A DNA stretch of 64,000 bases from AC-32 sp963746155 (GCA_963746155.1 CAVVAB010000001.1:1-64000), one strand, 5' to 3'; counted from the first letter of the stretch, positions 8,032 to 15,748 are shown. Notes: a model not told the origin generated them from the letters alone. Numbers and translations are program-made.

Positions 8032-9259
8032 CTAGGGGCTCGGCTGGTGGGCCGCCAGACGATCGGCGAGGTCGGCGTGGGTGAGGTCGCGCGGAAGCGC
8101 GTCGAAGCCGGCCAGCGGGCACATCTCGAGCGCGCGCAGCACCTCGTCGCCCTGGATGTGCTCGTACCGAGAGGCCCGGAGCGCGGGATCCTGGAGCGCG
8201 AAGCCGTCGTTGGCCCAGACCTCGAGGTCGACGCTGAGGCTGGCGAGCCGCTTGCGGACGGCCCGGTCGGCCGCGTACTTCGCCAGGCCCTCCGGGACCG
8301 ACGGGCCCGAGAGCGCGGCCGAGACGTCGTGCGCGTCCTGCAGCGCCATCCCGAGGCCGAGCCCCTGGAGCGGGTTGTCGTAGCCGGCCGCGTCGCCGAT
8401 CAGGACGACGCCTTCCGCGAGCGGCTCTGGCGCCCGGCTGTCCTCGCCCGGGAAACGTCGCGCACGGCCCGGCCGGGGTCGCCTGCTCCCAGCGGGCCAC
8501 GCCGTCCACGCAGCGCAGCGTGCACGCGGCGAGGAAGCGCTCGACCGCGTCGCGCCCGGAGAAGCGGAGCCGCTGATCCGGGGGAACGCCGAAGTACAGG
8601 CGCACGCGTCCCGCTTCCTCCGGGAGGGAGAAGAACAGGAGGTCGGACTCGCGCGCGATCACGTTGACGTCCTCGTCGACTCCCTCGATCGCCTCGGCGA
8701 GCATCCCGACGAAGAACATCGTCGGCTCGTCGACCTCGTACTCGATGCCGGCCTGCGCGCGGACCGTCGAGCGGCGGCCGTCGGCGCCGACGACCAGCGC
8801 GGGCCGCGCCTCGTGCTCGGCGCCGTCCTCGGACCAGCGCACGAGCGGCGGGCTGCCGGGAGCGACCTCGAGCTCGCGGATGCCGGCGCGAACGTCGGCG
8901 CCTGCCGCAGCGGCCGCCTCGGCGAGCGCCGCGCAGGCGGCCGGGTGCGTGATGTTGAGCGACCCGCCGACGCCGTCGACGACCGCACCCACGTCGAGCC
9001 GGTCCGGCCCGGGCTCGGCCTCGTCGTACTCGTCGAGCCAGCGGACGACGAGAGCCCCTGCGTCGAGCAGCGGCTGCTCGACGCCGAGCCGCCGCGCCAC
9101 GCGCACGCCCCAGGGCCAGAGGATCTCGCCACGCACGTGGTCGCTGTAGGCCTGCTGACGCTCGAGCACGAGCACGCTCGCGCCCTGTCTCGCCATCGCC
9201 GTGGCCAGCGCGCAGCCGGCGATCCCGCCGCCGACGACGACGAGATCCGGCTCAGGCAC
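8032..9259 (-). CDS. FAD-dependent monooxygenase (UbiH/PHBH-like), one frameshift
   Basis: It starts at GTG 9259. The N-terminus has the dinucleotide-binding GGGIAGCALATAMARQG followed by VLVLERQ. The middle has VVGADGRRSTVRAQAG, the DG motif that contacts both FAD and NAD(P)H. After a frame change near 8450 the third motif lies in the displaced frame (about 8350-8440), with GLGMALQDAHDVSAAL following, and the gene ends at 8032. This order (GxGxxG, DG, GD) defines flavoprotein aromatic hydroxylases. It is first in the operon with the methyltransferase and the SagB-like dehydrogenase, suggesting hydroxylation, methylation and dehydrogenation of one small molecule. Confidence 0.75.
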
Positions 9260-9292
9260 GACGCGCTCTCAGCACCGCGGTCGCGACCAGCT

Positions 9293-9652
9293 TCAGGCGA
9301 TCACGACGACCACAGTCGCCAGGCCGAGCACGATCCCGGCGGCGGTGAAGACCAGCGCTGCCGTGCGCCCGAACGGGACGAAGCGGCCCTCGTCGAGCGC
9401 CTTCTCCTGTTGCTGCTGGCGGAGGAGCGCGTAGCCGATGAACGCGAGGCCCAGGAGCGCGTAGCCGACCCCGACGACCTGGTAGCCGACCGAGGAGCCC
9501 TTCGTCAGCTGCGGGACGATCTTGCCGACCCCGAGCGCGACGGCGAAGGCGGCGAGGGCGCTGCGCCACCAGGCGAGGTAGGTGCGCTCGTTGGCGAGGC
9601 GGGTCCGACGCGTCGCGTCGACGACGTCCTCCTGCCGTTCGCCGTCCACCAT
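9293..9652 (-). CDS. DUF202 (YidH-family) membrane protein
   Basis: 119 residues. After a charged start it has the family core LANERTYLAWWRSALAAFAV (residues about 18-37), then two more membrane helices (YQVVGVGYALLGLAFIGYAL; ALVFTAAGIVLGLATVVVVIA). The loop between them holds RQQQQEKALDEGRF. Paralogue of the gene at 4129-4542. It lies 15 bp downstream of the Mop gene on the same strand and 33 bp upstream of the monooxygenase gene, so it may be read together with either. Confidence 0.8.
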   Translation of the reverse strand: MVDGERQEDVVDATRRTRLANERTYLAWWRSALAAFAVALGVGKIVPQLTKGSSVGYQVVGVGYALLGLAFIGYALLRQQQQEKALDEGRFVPFGRTAALVFTAAGIVLGLATVVVVIA

Positions 9653-9667
9653 GCGCGAGCCTAACCG

Positions 9668-9871
9668 CTACTTGCCGATCATCACCTCGGTCGCCTTGAC
9701 CAGGACGGTGACGGCGTCGCCCTCGGCGAGCCCGAGCTGCTCGACGCTCCCGCGCGTGATCGCCGCAACGATGTCCTTGCCGCCGATGTCGACGACGACC
9801 TCCGCCATGATCGTCCCCGTCGTCACGCTCTTCACCGTGCCCTTCAGCTGATTGCGCGTGCTGAGCTCCAC
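9668..9871 (-). CDS. Molybdopterin/molybdate-binding TOBE-domain protein (Mop)
   Basis: 67 residues, the length of single-domain molbindins. The sequence STRNQLKGTVKSVTTGTIMA, then VVVDIGGKDIVAAITRGSVE, LGLAEGDAVTVLVKATEVMI follows the Mop/TOBE consensus throughout. Molbindins assemble into hexamers that store molybdate or tungstate in the cytoplasm. A good ribosome site (rc of acctcctcc just upstream of the start) supports ATG 9871. It is divergent from the ArsR-SRPBCC unit; the roughly 100-bp gap between holds the ArsR operator. Molybdenum enzymes themselves are not seen here apart from the MOSC protein at 13528. Confidence 0.85.
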   Translation of the reverse strand: MELSTRNQLKGTVKSVTTGTIMAEVVVDIGGKDIVAAITRGSVEQLGLAEGDAVTVLVKATEVMIGK

Positions 9872-9938
9872 GAGACCTCCTCCGCTTGTCGACGCCGCAG
9901 TCTAGGTCGGCTTGACAACTGGCTCTGACGGTGCTTCT

Positions 9939-9974
9939 ATTTAGCCATCTTGCTAATTAGCGAACAGGCTAAAT
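9939..9974 (+). promoter_or_regulatory. Palindromic ArsR operator over the start codon, with upstream promoter
   Basis: ATTTAGCC, 5 bp, GCTAATTAGC, 5 bp, GGCTAAAT: a perfect 36-bp symmetric element whose right arm runs into the ATG of the ArsR gene. A TTGACA -35 box lies at 9912-9917, and a weak -10 (TTCTAT) at 9935-9940 follows after 17 bp. An autoregulatory operator that blocks the promoter or start region is the simplest reading. Confidence 0.8.
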
Positions 9975-10308
9975 GAAGACCGACCAGCTCAGCATCACGT
10001 TCGCCGCCCTCGCCGACCCGACGCGCCGGGCGATCCTCGAGCGTCTGAGCGAGGGCGAGGCCACGGTCAACGAGCTGGCCGCCCCGCACTCGATGAGCCT
10101 GCCGTCGGTCTCGCGTCACCTCAAGGTGCTCGAGCACGCCGGGCTCGTCGTCAAGGGCCGCTCGGCGCAGTGGCGCCCATGCCGTCTCGAGGCCGGCCCG
10201 CTCGTCGAGGCCGACGCCTGGATGGCCCCGTACCGCGACTTCTTCGAGGCACGCCTGCCGCGCCTCGAGCAGCAACTGGCAAAGAAGAAGAGACAGGAGG
10301 AGCAATGA
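9973..10308 (+). CDS. ArsR-family winged-helix repressor
   Basis: 111 residues. ITFAALADPTRRAILERLSEG is the standard ArsR/SdpR opening, followed by TVNELAAPHSMSLPSVSRHL, the helix-turn-helix, and LEHAGLVVKGRSAQWRPCRL, the wing. No metal-binding Cys pair (ELCVCDL type) is present, so it is of the non-metal subgroup commonly paired with SRPBCC proteins. The C-terminus is basic (KKKRQEEQ). The stop overlaps the start of the SRPBCC gene (ATGA), giving coupling. The palindrome at 9939-9974 covers its start codon, so autorepression is expected. Confidence 0.9.
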   Translation: MKTDQLSITFAALADPTRRAILERLSEGEATVNELAAPHSMSLPSVSRHLKVLEHAGLVVKGRSAQWRPCRLEAGPLVEADAWMAPYRDFFEARLPRLEQQLAKKKRQEEQ

Positions 10309-10793
10309 CCCCGCGACGCGACTTCACCCTCACCTGGACGCTCGACTCGCCGCGCGCAGACGTCTTCCAGGCCTGGACCGACCCGGACCACCTCGGGTGG
10401 TTCTACAACGACCAGAACCCGATCCCGCCCGAGCCGATCGAGCTCGACCTGCGCGTCGGCGGCGTCTGGCGCCAGAAGATGGTCATCAGCGAGCAGACCG
10501 CCTACTTCACGGGCGGCGTCTACCGCGAGATCGTCCCGGACGAGAAGCTCGTCTTCTCCTGGGGCGCGACGGACGGCTGGCCCGAGCTCGACCCCGAGCG
10601 GCTCGACGAGAGCCCGCTCGTAACCGTGACGTTCAGCGAGGCCGACGGGCAGACCGCGATGACCGTCCACCTCGAGCTGCCTGCGAGCCTCTCGGAGGAC
10701 GAGGTGCAGGAGTGGTTCTCGATGGGCATCCGCGACGGCATGCGCCAAACCGTCGACCGCCTCGCCGCAGCACTCTCGCGCACGCCGGTGTAG
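10305..10793 (+). CDS. SRPBCC (AHSA1-like) protein
   Basis: 162 residues from ATG 10305, overlapping the ArsR stop; an open frame extends upstream, but the coupled ATG with AGGAGG just before it is the natural start. The AHSA1/START-like opening FTLTWTLDSPRADVFQAWTDP leads into the helix-grip fold. GGVYREIVPDEKLVFSWGA and TVTFSEADGQTAMTVHLELP are typical later strands. Such proteins have a hydrophobic cavity and are usually co-encoded with an ArsR repressor; the ligand is unknown. The same gene pair, in opposite order on the other strand, occurs at 12672-13405. Confidence 0.88.
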   Translation: MTPRRDFTLTWTLDSPRADVFQAWTDPDHLGWFYNDQNPIPPEPIELDLRVGGVWRQKMVISEQTAYFTGGVYREIVPDEKLVFSWGATDGWPELDPERLDESPLVTVTFSEADGQTAMTVHLELPASLSEDEVQEWFSMGIRDGMRQTVDRLAAALSRTPV

Positions 10794-10802
10794 CTTCACC
10801 CC

Positions 10803-11417
10803 GTGAACCGGTTCGAGCAGGCCGTCTACGACTGCATGATCCCGACGGCCGAGCTGCTGGAGCGGACGACGAACCCGCTGCACCGCGCGATCCTGCTCAA
10901 CTTCTGGCGCCACGTGCACCTCGAGGGCGCGGGCGAGTACGACAAGATCACCGCGCCGGACATGATGGTCGACGAGCCCGTCTACCGGGTGACGTGGGGC
11001 GCGAACCCAGCCGTCATCACGGGGAAGGAGGGCGTGGTCGCCTTCTACAAGGCCGTCGGCGACTCGGTGCTGTGGCACTCCGACGACCGGTTGTCGGTCG
11101 CCGACTGGGGGATCTGCGACGAGATCACGTTCCACGTGCTCGCGCCCGGAGCCGACCTGCAGGCGATCGGGTACGACGTCGAGCGCCCGGACGCCCTCTA
11201 CCACACCGCGAGCCGCCAGGCGTTCATCTGGCCGTACGACGACCGGGCCCGCCTCGCCGGCGAGCACCTCTACGAGGACAAGACGAGCCTCGTGATCGAA
11301 GAGGTGAGCCCGGACGAGGCGATCACGCCCGCGCGCGTGCGCGAGATCCACGCCGAGCAGCTGGCGAAGCTCGAAGCCGAGCGCGGCGAGAACTTCTGGG
11401 TCTACGACCCGTCGTGA
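10803..11417 (+). CDS. Hypothetical protein, possible NTF2/SnoaL-like fold
   Basis: 204 residues from GTG 10803. The N-terminal 45 residues are helical (EQAVYDCMIPTAELLERTTN). The central part, with DEPVYRVTWGANPAVITGKE, VVAFYKAVGDSVLWHSDDR and VADWGICDEITFHVLAPGADL, has the helix-then-sheet pattern of NTF2-like enzymes. The C-terminus returns to helix (ARVREIHAEQLAKLEAE). I cannot name a family with certainty. It follows the SRPBCC gene by 9 bp and overlaps the next gene (GTGA), so it belongs to the same operon. Confidence 0.65.
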   Translation: MNRFEQAVYDCMIPTAELLERTTNPLHRAILLNFWRHVHLEGAGEYDKITAPDMMVDEPVYRVTWGANPAVITGKEGVVAFYKAVGDSVLWHSDDRLSVADWGICDEITFHVLAPGADLQAIGYDVERPDALYHTASRQAFIWPYDDRARLAGEHLYEDKTSLVIEEVSPDEAITPARVREIHAEQLAKLEAERGENFWVYDPS

Positions 11418-12103
11418 CGGCTACGCGGGAGGCCGCTTGCCACTGCGGGCAGCTCCGCCTGGAAGTGACGGGCGAGCCGTTCGCGGTCGGCATCTGCAAC
11501 TGCCTCGCCTGCCAGCGCCGGACCGGAAGCGCGTTCGGGATGCAGGCCGGGTTCAAGCCCGACCAGGTGAACGTCGTCGGCCGCTTCAACGACTACTCGC
11601 GAGTCTCCGACGAGGCGGACCGCAAGGAGCACGTCTTCCACTTCTGCCCGGACTGCGGCTCGCAGGTCTTCTACACCGAGCCCAGCGAGCCCGACCTGAT
11701 CGTCGTCTCGGTCGGCTCCTTCGCCGACCCGTCGTTCCCGCCCCCGACGGAATCGGGCTACGACTCCAGCCGCCACCCCTGGGTGGGGCTGCCCGACTCG
11801 GTCCAGCGCTTCGCGCCCGAGCTGTGGGAGCCGGTCCAGCCTCTCTACGAGGCCGGCAAGTACGCCGAGGCGGCGGATAGGGGCCGCGAGCTGATCGAAG
11901 CCCACCCCGAACAGGGCTACCTCCACTACAACGTTGCATGCTGCGAGAGCCTCGCGGGCCGGGCAACCGAGGCCGTCGAGCACCTCCGCCGAGCGATCGA
12001 TATGTGGGACGGCTGCCGCGAGATGGCGAGAGAGGACTCCGACTTCGACCCGATCCGCGACGAGCCCGCGTTCGCGGAGCTCGTCGCGGTGCCTGACACC
12101 TAG
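11414..12103 (+). CDS. GFA (CENP-V) domain protein with C-terminal TPR tail
   Basis: 229 residues from GTG 11414, overlapping the previous stop. The N-terminal 125 residues are a GFA zinc domain: CHCGQLRLEV, then CNCLACQRRTGSAFG, then HFCPDCGSQVFY supply the zinc-binding cysteines. GFA proteins include glutathione-dependent formaldehyde-activating enzymes, but most are uncharacterised. The last 90 residues (LYEAGKYAEAADRGRELIEA, YNVACCESLAGRATEAVEHL) form a TPR-like tail that ends with REMAREDSDFDPIRDEPAF. The same tail ends the cupin genes at 14346 and 15110, which points to a shared partner. Confidence 0.85.
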   Translation: MTATREAACHCGQLRLEVTGEPFAVGICNCLACQRRTGSAFGMQAGFKPDQVNVVGRFNDYSRVSDEADRKEHVFHFCPDCGSQVFYTEPSEPDLIVVSVGSFADPSFPPPTESGYDSSRHPWVGLPDSVQRFAPELWEPVQPLYEAGKYAEAADRGRELIEAHPEQGYLHYNVACCESLAGRATEAVEHLRRAIDMWDGCREMAREDSDFDPIRDEPAFAELVAVPDT

Positions 12104-12111
12104 GAGGACGG

Positions 12112-12663
12112 ATGCCCGTAAACGAAGCAAGCTCCGAGGAGACCCCGTACGGCCGCTACGTCACGTCGGACGGCTGGTTCGTCCTCAACCTCGGTGACGC
12201 GCTCGCAGTGCGGAACGAGGAGAAGGGCGGCGCGGCCTATCCGCTCGAGCCGCGCGAGCAGCCGTTCGGCGACATGGGTGTCAACGTCCGCGTGCTCTGG
12301 CCGGGCGACCCGAACGCGCTCTACCACTCGGAGGGCGCGCAGGAGGGATTCCTCGTGCTGTCGGGCGAATGCACGCTGATCGTCGAAGAAGAGGAGCGGC
12401 CGCTGCGGCAGTGGGACTACTTCCACTGCCCGGCGGGCACCCGCCACGTGATCGTCGGCGGCGGCGATGCGCCGTGCGCGATTCTGATGATCGGCTCACG
12501 GCCCGACGAACCGATTCGCTACCCGGTGAGCGAGGTCGCCGCGAAGCACTCGGCGTCCGTCGGGACGGAGACCGACAAGCCAGACGAGGCCTACGCGGAC
12601 TGGCCGGGCGACTACCAGCCCGTGCGCCTGCCGTGGCCCGTCGGCTCCGACGCGATGCCCTGA
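12112..12663 (+). CDS. Cupin-domain protein
   Basis: 183 residues, start ATG 12112 after TAGGAGGACGG, a strong ribosome site. The cupin core runs from NVRVLWPGDPNALYHSEGAQ through EGFLVLSGECTLIVEEEERP to WDYFHCPAGTRHVIVGGGD. The His-Glu pattern of motif 1 is partly replaced (YHSEGAQEGF) while the motif 2 His (GTRHVI) is kept. The long N- and C-terminal extensions (SDGWFVLNLGDALAVRNEEK; YADWPGDYQPVRLPWPV) match a conserved actinobacterial cupin type of unknown function. It is the last gene of the operon that starts with ArsR at 9973. Confidence 0.82.
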   Translation: MPVNEASSEETPYGRYVTSDGWFVLNLGDALAVRNEEKGGAAYPLEPREQPFGDMGVNVRVLWPGDPNALYHSEGAQEGFLVLSGECTLIVEEEERPLRQWDYFHCPAGTRHVIVGGGDAPCAILMIGSRPDEPIRYPVSEVAAKHSASVGTETDKPDEAYADWPGDYQPVRLPWPVGSDAMP

Positions 12664-12671
12664 CGCCTCGC

Positions 12672-13097
12672 TCAAGCAACGATCTTCTCGAGCAGCGAGT
12701 CGACACGCGCGAAGCCCGCCTTCGCGCCCTCCTCGACGCCGTACTGCATCGTCGTGTCCCGCTCCTCGGTCGTCTCGAAGCGCATCGTCTGGGTCAGCTT
12801 CGTCTGCTCGCCGAGATCCTCGAACTCGAGCGTCTGCAGGTGGTTCTGGAACGTCTGCACGAGGCGCGCGGGCGGCTCGACCTCGCGGAACTCGCCTTCG
12901 ACCACGCCGAAGGCGGTCTGGAACCGGTAGCTGCCGCCGGGACGGACGTCCATCTCCTCGACGACGGTGCCGTCGCCCCACCATTCGGGGATCAGCTCCG
13001 GATCCGTCCAGACGGAGAAGACGTGCGCCCGCGGCGCGTCGAAGATCCGCTCGACGCGGATCTCGAGCTCGTTGGGGGTGGTGACGGTGGTGCTCAT
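12672..13097 (-). CDS. SRPBCC (AHSA1-like) protein
   Basis: 141 residues; ATG 13097 is chosen because it overlaps the ArsR stop (ATGA) and has AAGGAGC before it, although the frame extends upstream. The sequence has ELEIRVERIFDAPRAHVFSV, WTDPELIPEWWGDG, VRPGGSYRFQTAFGVVEGEF, LVQTFQNHLQTLEFED and KAGFARVDSLLEKIV, the full AHSA1 pattern. It pairs with the ArsR gene just upstream. It is only distantly related to the SRPBCC protein at 10305, so the two ArsR-SRPBCC modules are not recent duplicates. Confidence 0.9.
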   Translation of the reverse strand: MSTTVTTPNELEIRVERIFDAPRAHVFSVWTDPELIPEWWGDGTVVEEMDVRPGGSYRFQTAFGVVEGEFREVEPPARLVQTFQNHLQTLEFEDLGEQTKLTQTMRFETTEERDTTMQYGVEEGAKAGFARVDSLLEKIVA

Positions 13098-13405
13098 CGT
13101 GCTCCTTTCGTGCGTTGGACAACCTGCGCGAAGCGGTCGAGCCGCTGCAGCCACGTGCTGATGCCCTCGAAGGCATAGGGCACGAGGGTGCAGATGCGCG
13201 CGCGGCCGACTTTCTCCGTGGTCACGAGCTCCGCCTCCTCGAGCAGCCGGATGTGCTTCTTCATCCCGGTCAGCGACATGCCGAAGGGCTCGGCAAGCTC
13301 GCTGATCGTCGCGTTGCCGGCGCCGAGCCGCTCGAGCACGGCCCGCCGGGTCGGGTCGGCGAGGGCCGCGAACGCGCGGTCGACGGTCGGTGGATACTGA
13401 ACCAT
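13094..13405 (-). CDS. ArsR-family winged-helix repressor
   Basis: 103 residues from ATG 13405 (MVQYPPTVDRAFAALADPTR). RRAVLERLGAGNATISELAE, FGMSLTGMKKHIRLLEEAEL and VTTEKVGRARICTLVP give the recognition helix and wing. Like the other ArsR here it has no metal-site cysteines in helix 3. The open frame reaches 13555, but the palindrome at 13394-13417 covers ATG 13405, and the shorter form matches family length. It is translationally coupled to the SRPBCC gene that follows. Confidence 0.9.
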   Translation of the reverse strand: MVQYPPTVDRAFAALADPTRRAVLERLGAGNATISELAEPFGMSLTGMKKHIRLLEEAELVTTEKVGRARICTLVPYAFEGISTWLQRLDRFAQVVQRTKGAR

Positions 13406-13417
13406 TGAGTTCAGTAT
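13394..13417 (-). promoter_or_regulatory. Palindromic operator over the ArsR start codon
   Basis: ATACTGAA, 8 bp (CCATTGAG), TTCAGTAT: a perfect 8-bp inverted repeat whose spacer holds the complement of the ATG of the ArsR gene. The half-site differs from that at 9939-9974, so each ArsR should recognise its own operator. Confidence 0.78.
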
Positions 13418-13527
13418 TGCAAACCCGCCCTGGAAGGGCAAGAGGGTCCCGAAGGCCCTCGACGGCCCTTTCGAGACGAGCCAGCCGGCGATCGGCTCCC
13501 AGATCAGCCCTAGGTAGGTTTCGCCGC

Positions 13528-14298
13528 GTGGCCGGTCACGTCGCCTGGATCTCACACTGCCCTGTCAAGGGGCTCGCGCTCCGCCAGCTCGACGAGTGCG
13601 AGCTGACGGAGGCCGGAGTTGCGGGAGATCGACAGTTCTTCCTCGTCGACGAGAACGACCGGCTCGTGAACAGCAAGGGCCTCGGCGTGCTCCAGCAGAT
13701 CGTTCCGCGCTACGACGAAGATGCCGAGTCGCTCACGCTTGCGTTCCCGGACGGCACGACCCTTTCCCAGGACGTCCAGCTTGATGGAGCGCTCGACGCG
13801 CAGTTTTGGGGCGCAGCCGTTCACGTCCGCGTCGTCGAAGGACCCTGGAGCGAAGCGATCTCCGACTTCGCTGGCCGTGACCTCCGGCTTGTCCGGGCAC
13901 CCGCGCCGGCGACGGACCGCATGCGCAGCGGCGCGGCGACGCTTCTCGGCACCGGCTCGCTGCGCGCAATCGCGCGTCTCCTCGGCGTCGAAGGGGTCGA
14001 TGGTCGTCGCTTCCGTATGAACTTCGGCGCCGACGGCCTGGCGGAGCACGAGGAGGACGAGTGGCTCGGCCGTCGCGTTCGAATCGGGCAGGCGGTCGTC
14101 GTGCCACAGGGCAACGTCGGCCGCTGCGCGGTCACGACGCAGAACCCGGAAACCGGGGAGCCCGATCTCGACACGTTGAAGGCACTAGCGGCCTACCGGC
14201 GAGACGTCCAGACAACGGAGCCGCTGCCGTTCGGCGTCTATGCGGCCGTCGCCGAACCCGGCCGGGTGCGCCTGGGCGATCCCGTCGAGCCCCTCTGA
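13528..14298 (+). CDS. MOSC-domain protein
   Basis: 256 residues from GTG 13528. The N-terminal beta-barrel domain (VAWISHCPVKGLALRQLDEC, GVAGDRQFFLVDENDRLVNS) is the MOSC_N module. The C-terminal MOSC core has RFRMNFGADGLAEHEEDEWL, GRRVRIGQAVVVPQGNVGRC and AVTTQNPETGEPDLDTLKAL, with the conserved Cys in GRCAVTTQNP. MOSC proteins handle molybdenum cofactor or act as amidoxime reductases (mARC/YiiM families). The layout is that of the mARC-like group. It is divergent from the ArsR-SRPBCC pair, and the gap holds the second operator. Confidence 0.85.
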   Translation: MAGHVAWISHCPVKGLALRQLDECELTEAGVAGDRQFFLVDENDRLVNSKGLGVLQQIVPRYDEDAESLTLAFPDGTTLSQDVQLDGALDAQFWGAAVHVRVVEGPWSEAISDFAGRDLRLVRAPAPATDRMRSGAATLLGTGSLRAIARLLGVEGVDGRRFRMNFGADGLAEHEEDEWLGRRVRIGQAVVVPQGNVGRCAVTTQNPETGEPDLDTLKALAAYRRDVQTTEPLPFGVYAAVAEPGRVRLGDPVEPL

Positions 14299-14345
14299 AG
14301 GCTCATTCCCGGCGTTTGCGTCTGCGTGGCGACGAGCCGTCCGCG

Positions 14346-15023
14346 TCACTGCGCGGAACTGGCCTGCGTGCCGTTCTCGTCGCTCGCGAGCAGCTCCTTC
14401 ACGGCGGGATCCTCGCGAATCGCATCGAGGTCTGAGTCCTCTCGTGCGTATGCCCGGAACTGCTCAGACAGCCGGATCGCCTCTTGCAAGTGGCCGATCG
14501 CTTCTGCTTCCTGGCCGGTGAGACTCTCGAGGCACGCGAGGTTGTAGAACAGCAACCCGTACTGCGGCGCTTCGGCGACGAGCGCGCGCAGCTGCCGCGC
14601 CACGTCGTCATAGTTGCCGGCCTCGTACTCCTTCCGCAGCGGGTACCACAACTCCCATCCCACAGGCTCGTATGCCTTCCCCGCTGTTCCGCCGACGGCG
14701 ACCACCGTGGTGTCTGCCTCCTCGGCGAACGCTGTCCGCTTGACGTCCGGGGCCGCGAAGACGAACGTGCCTTGGCTCGCCTCGTGCCGCTCGCCGTCGA
14801 GCTCGAATGTGGCCCGTCCGCGGATGACGATGTAGAGCTCCTCGTTTCCGGGATCTTCGTCGTGTTCGTTGATCAGCCGGTCGCCTGCCGCCTTTGCGGT
14901 CCAGGCGTTCACTCCGAACGACGTGATCCCGAAGTGGTGGCGGACAGGCCGGATTGGACACTCTCCGGTGGTGGGTTGCAGCTCGCGAATATCTTCAAGG
15001 TGATCCACTGCCCAGTTCGCCAT
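14346..15023 (-). CDS. Cupin protein with C-terminal TPR tail
   Basis: 225 residues from ATG 15023 (MANWAVDHLEDIREL). The cupin core is INEHDEDPGNEELYIVIRGR, FELDGERHEASQGTFVFAAP, then VKRTAFAEEADTTVVAVGGT. A linker with YEPVGWELWYPLRKEYEAGN leads to the TPR-like tail (LFYNLACLESLTGQEAEAIG, REDSDLDAIREDPAVKELL). This gene and the one at 15110-15748 are tandem paralogues with the same domain order, and the tail is shared with the GFA protein at 11414. Cupin plus TPR suggests a small-molecule sensor with a protein-binding tail; this is inference. Confidence 0.8.
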   Translation of the reverse strand: MANWAVDHLEDIRELQPTTGECPIRPVRHHFGITSFGVNAWTAKAAGDRLINEHDEDPGNEELYIVIRGRATFELDGERHEASQGTFVFAAPDVKRTAFAEEADTTVVAVGGTAGKAYEPVGWELWYPLRKEYEAGNYDDVARQLRALVAEAPQYGLLFYNLACLESLTGQEAEAIGHLQEAIRLSEQFRAYAREDSDLDAIREDPAVKELLASDENGTQASSAQ

Positions 15024-15109
15024 GCTCGACCCCCATGTCGTCGCTTCTGAGTGACGGAACTCTAAGGCAGGCAACCCTTGAGGATGAGCTCAACGTCGCG
15101 TGGGCGCGC

Positions 15110-15748
15110 TCAGCGAAGAGCCTCCTCGAACCGCGGGTCGTCGCGTACGGCGGCGAGGTCGTCGTCCACTCGCGCCTGCTCGCGGAACGGCGGGAACAGC
15201 TCGACGGACCGTCGGAGGTGGCTGAACGTCTCGTCGTCGATGTCACCGGCGAGCGATGAGAAGCACGCGTAGTTGAAATTGAGGCCCGCGTTGTCCGGGG
15301 AGTGCTCGAGGCCACGGCGGACCGCGTCGAGCGCGTCGCCGTAGCGCTGCTCGCCGTACGCGGTCATCGACTCGCTGTGGAGCGGCCAGGCGTCACCCCA
15401 GTCGATCGCCTGGTACGCCTCGCCGGGTGTCGCACCGAGGGCGAGGACGGTTCCATCTCCGGTCGCCTTCCGCCGTGACTCCGGCCGAACGGACACGAAG
15501 GTCCCGGGAGGCGCCTCGAACGTCTCGCCGTCCACCTCGAAGGTCGCCTTCCCGTCGAGCACGATGTACAGCTCTTCCTGGCCCGACCCGGACTCGTCGT
15601 GCTCATTGATCAGGGTGCCGTCCTCGGAGGGCGTGTAGGCGTTGATTCCGAATCCGTGGATCCCGAGGTGCTCGCGCACCGGGATGCTTCTGCCGCGCCG
15701 CTCGATGTCGTCGAGGCGCGCGACCTGCCAGTTCGGGTTGCCGTTCAT
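15110..15748 (-). CDS. Cupin protein with C-terminal TPR tail
   Basis: 212 residues from ATG 15748, preceded by GGAGGTGG; the frame extends to 15862, but this start fits the ribosome site and its paralogue. The N-terminus WQVARLDDIERRGRSIPVRE matches that of the gene at 14346. The core is GTLINEHDESGSGQEELYIV and FEVDGETFEAPPGTFVSVRP, and the tail is NFNYACFSSLAGDIDDETFS with RVDDDLAAVRDDPRFEEAL. Tandem duplicate of its downstream neighbour; 86 bp separate them. Confidence 0.8.
   Translation of the reverse strand: MNGNPNWQVARLDDIERRGRSIPVREHLGIHGFGINAYTPSEDGTLINEHDESGSGQEELYIVLDGKATFEVDGETFEAPPGTFVSVRPESRRKATGDGTVLALGATPGEAYQAIDWGDAWPLHSESMTAYGEQRYGDALDAVRRGLEHSPDNAGLNFNYACFSSLAGDIDDETFSHLRRSVELFPPFREQARVDDDLAAVRDDPRFEEALR

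Noticed and set aside
10116..11351. 411-residue frame on the minus strand opposite the ArsR-SRPBCC operon
   Set aside because: Shadow frame; the plus-strand genes have canonical motifs and coupled starts.
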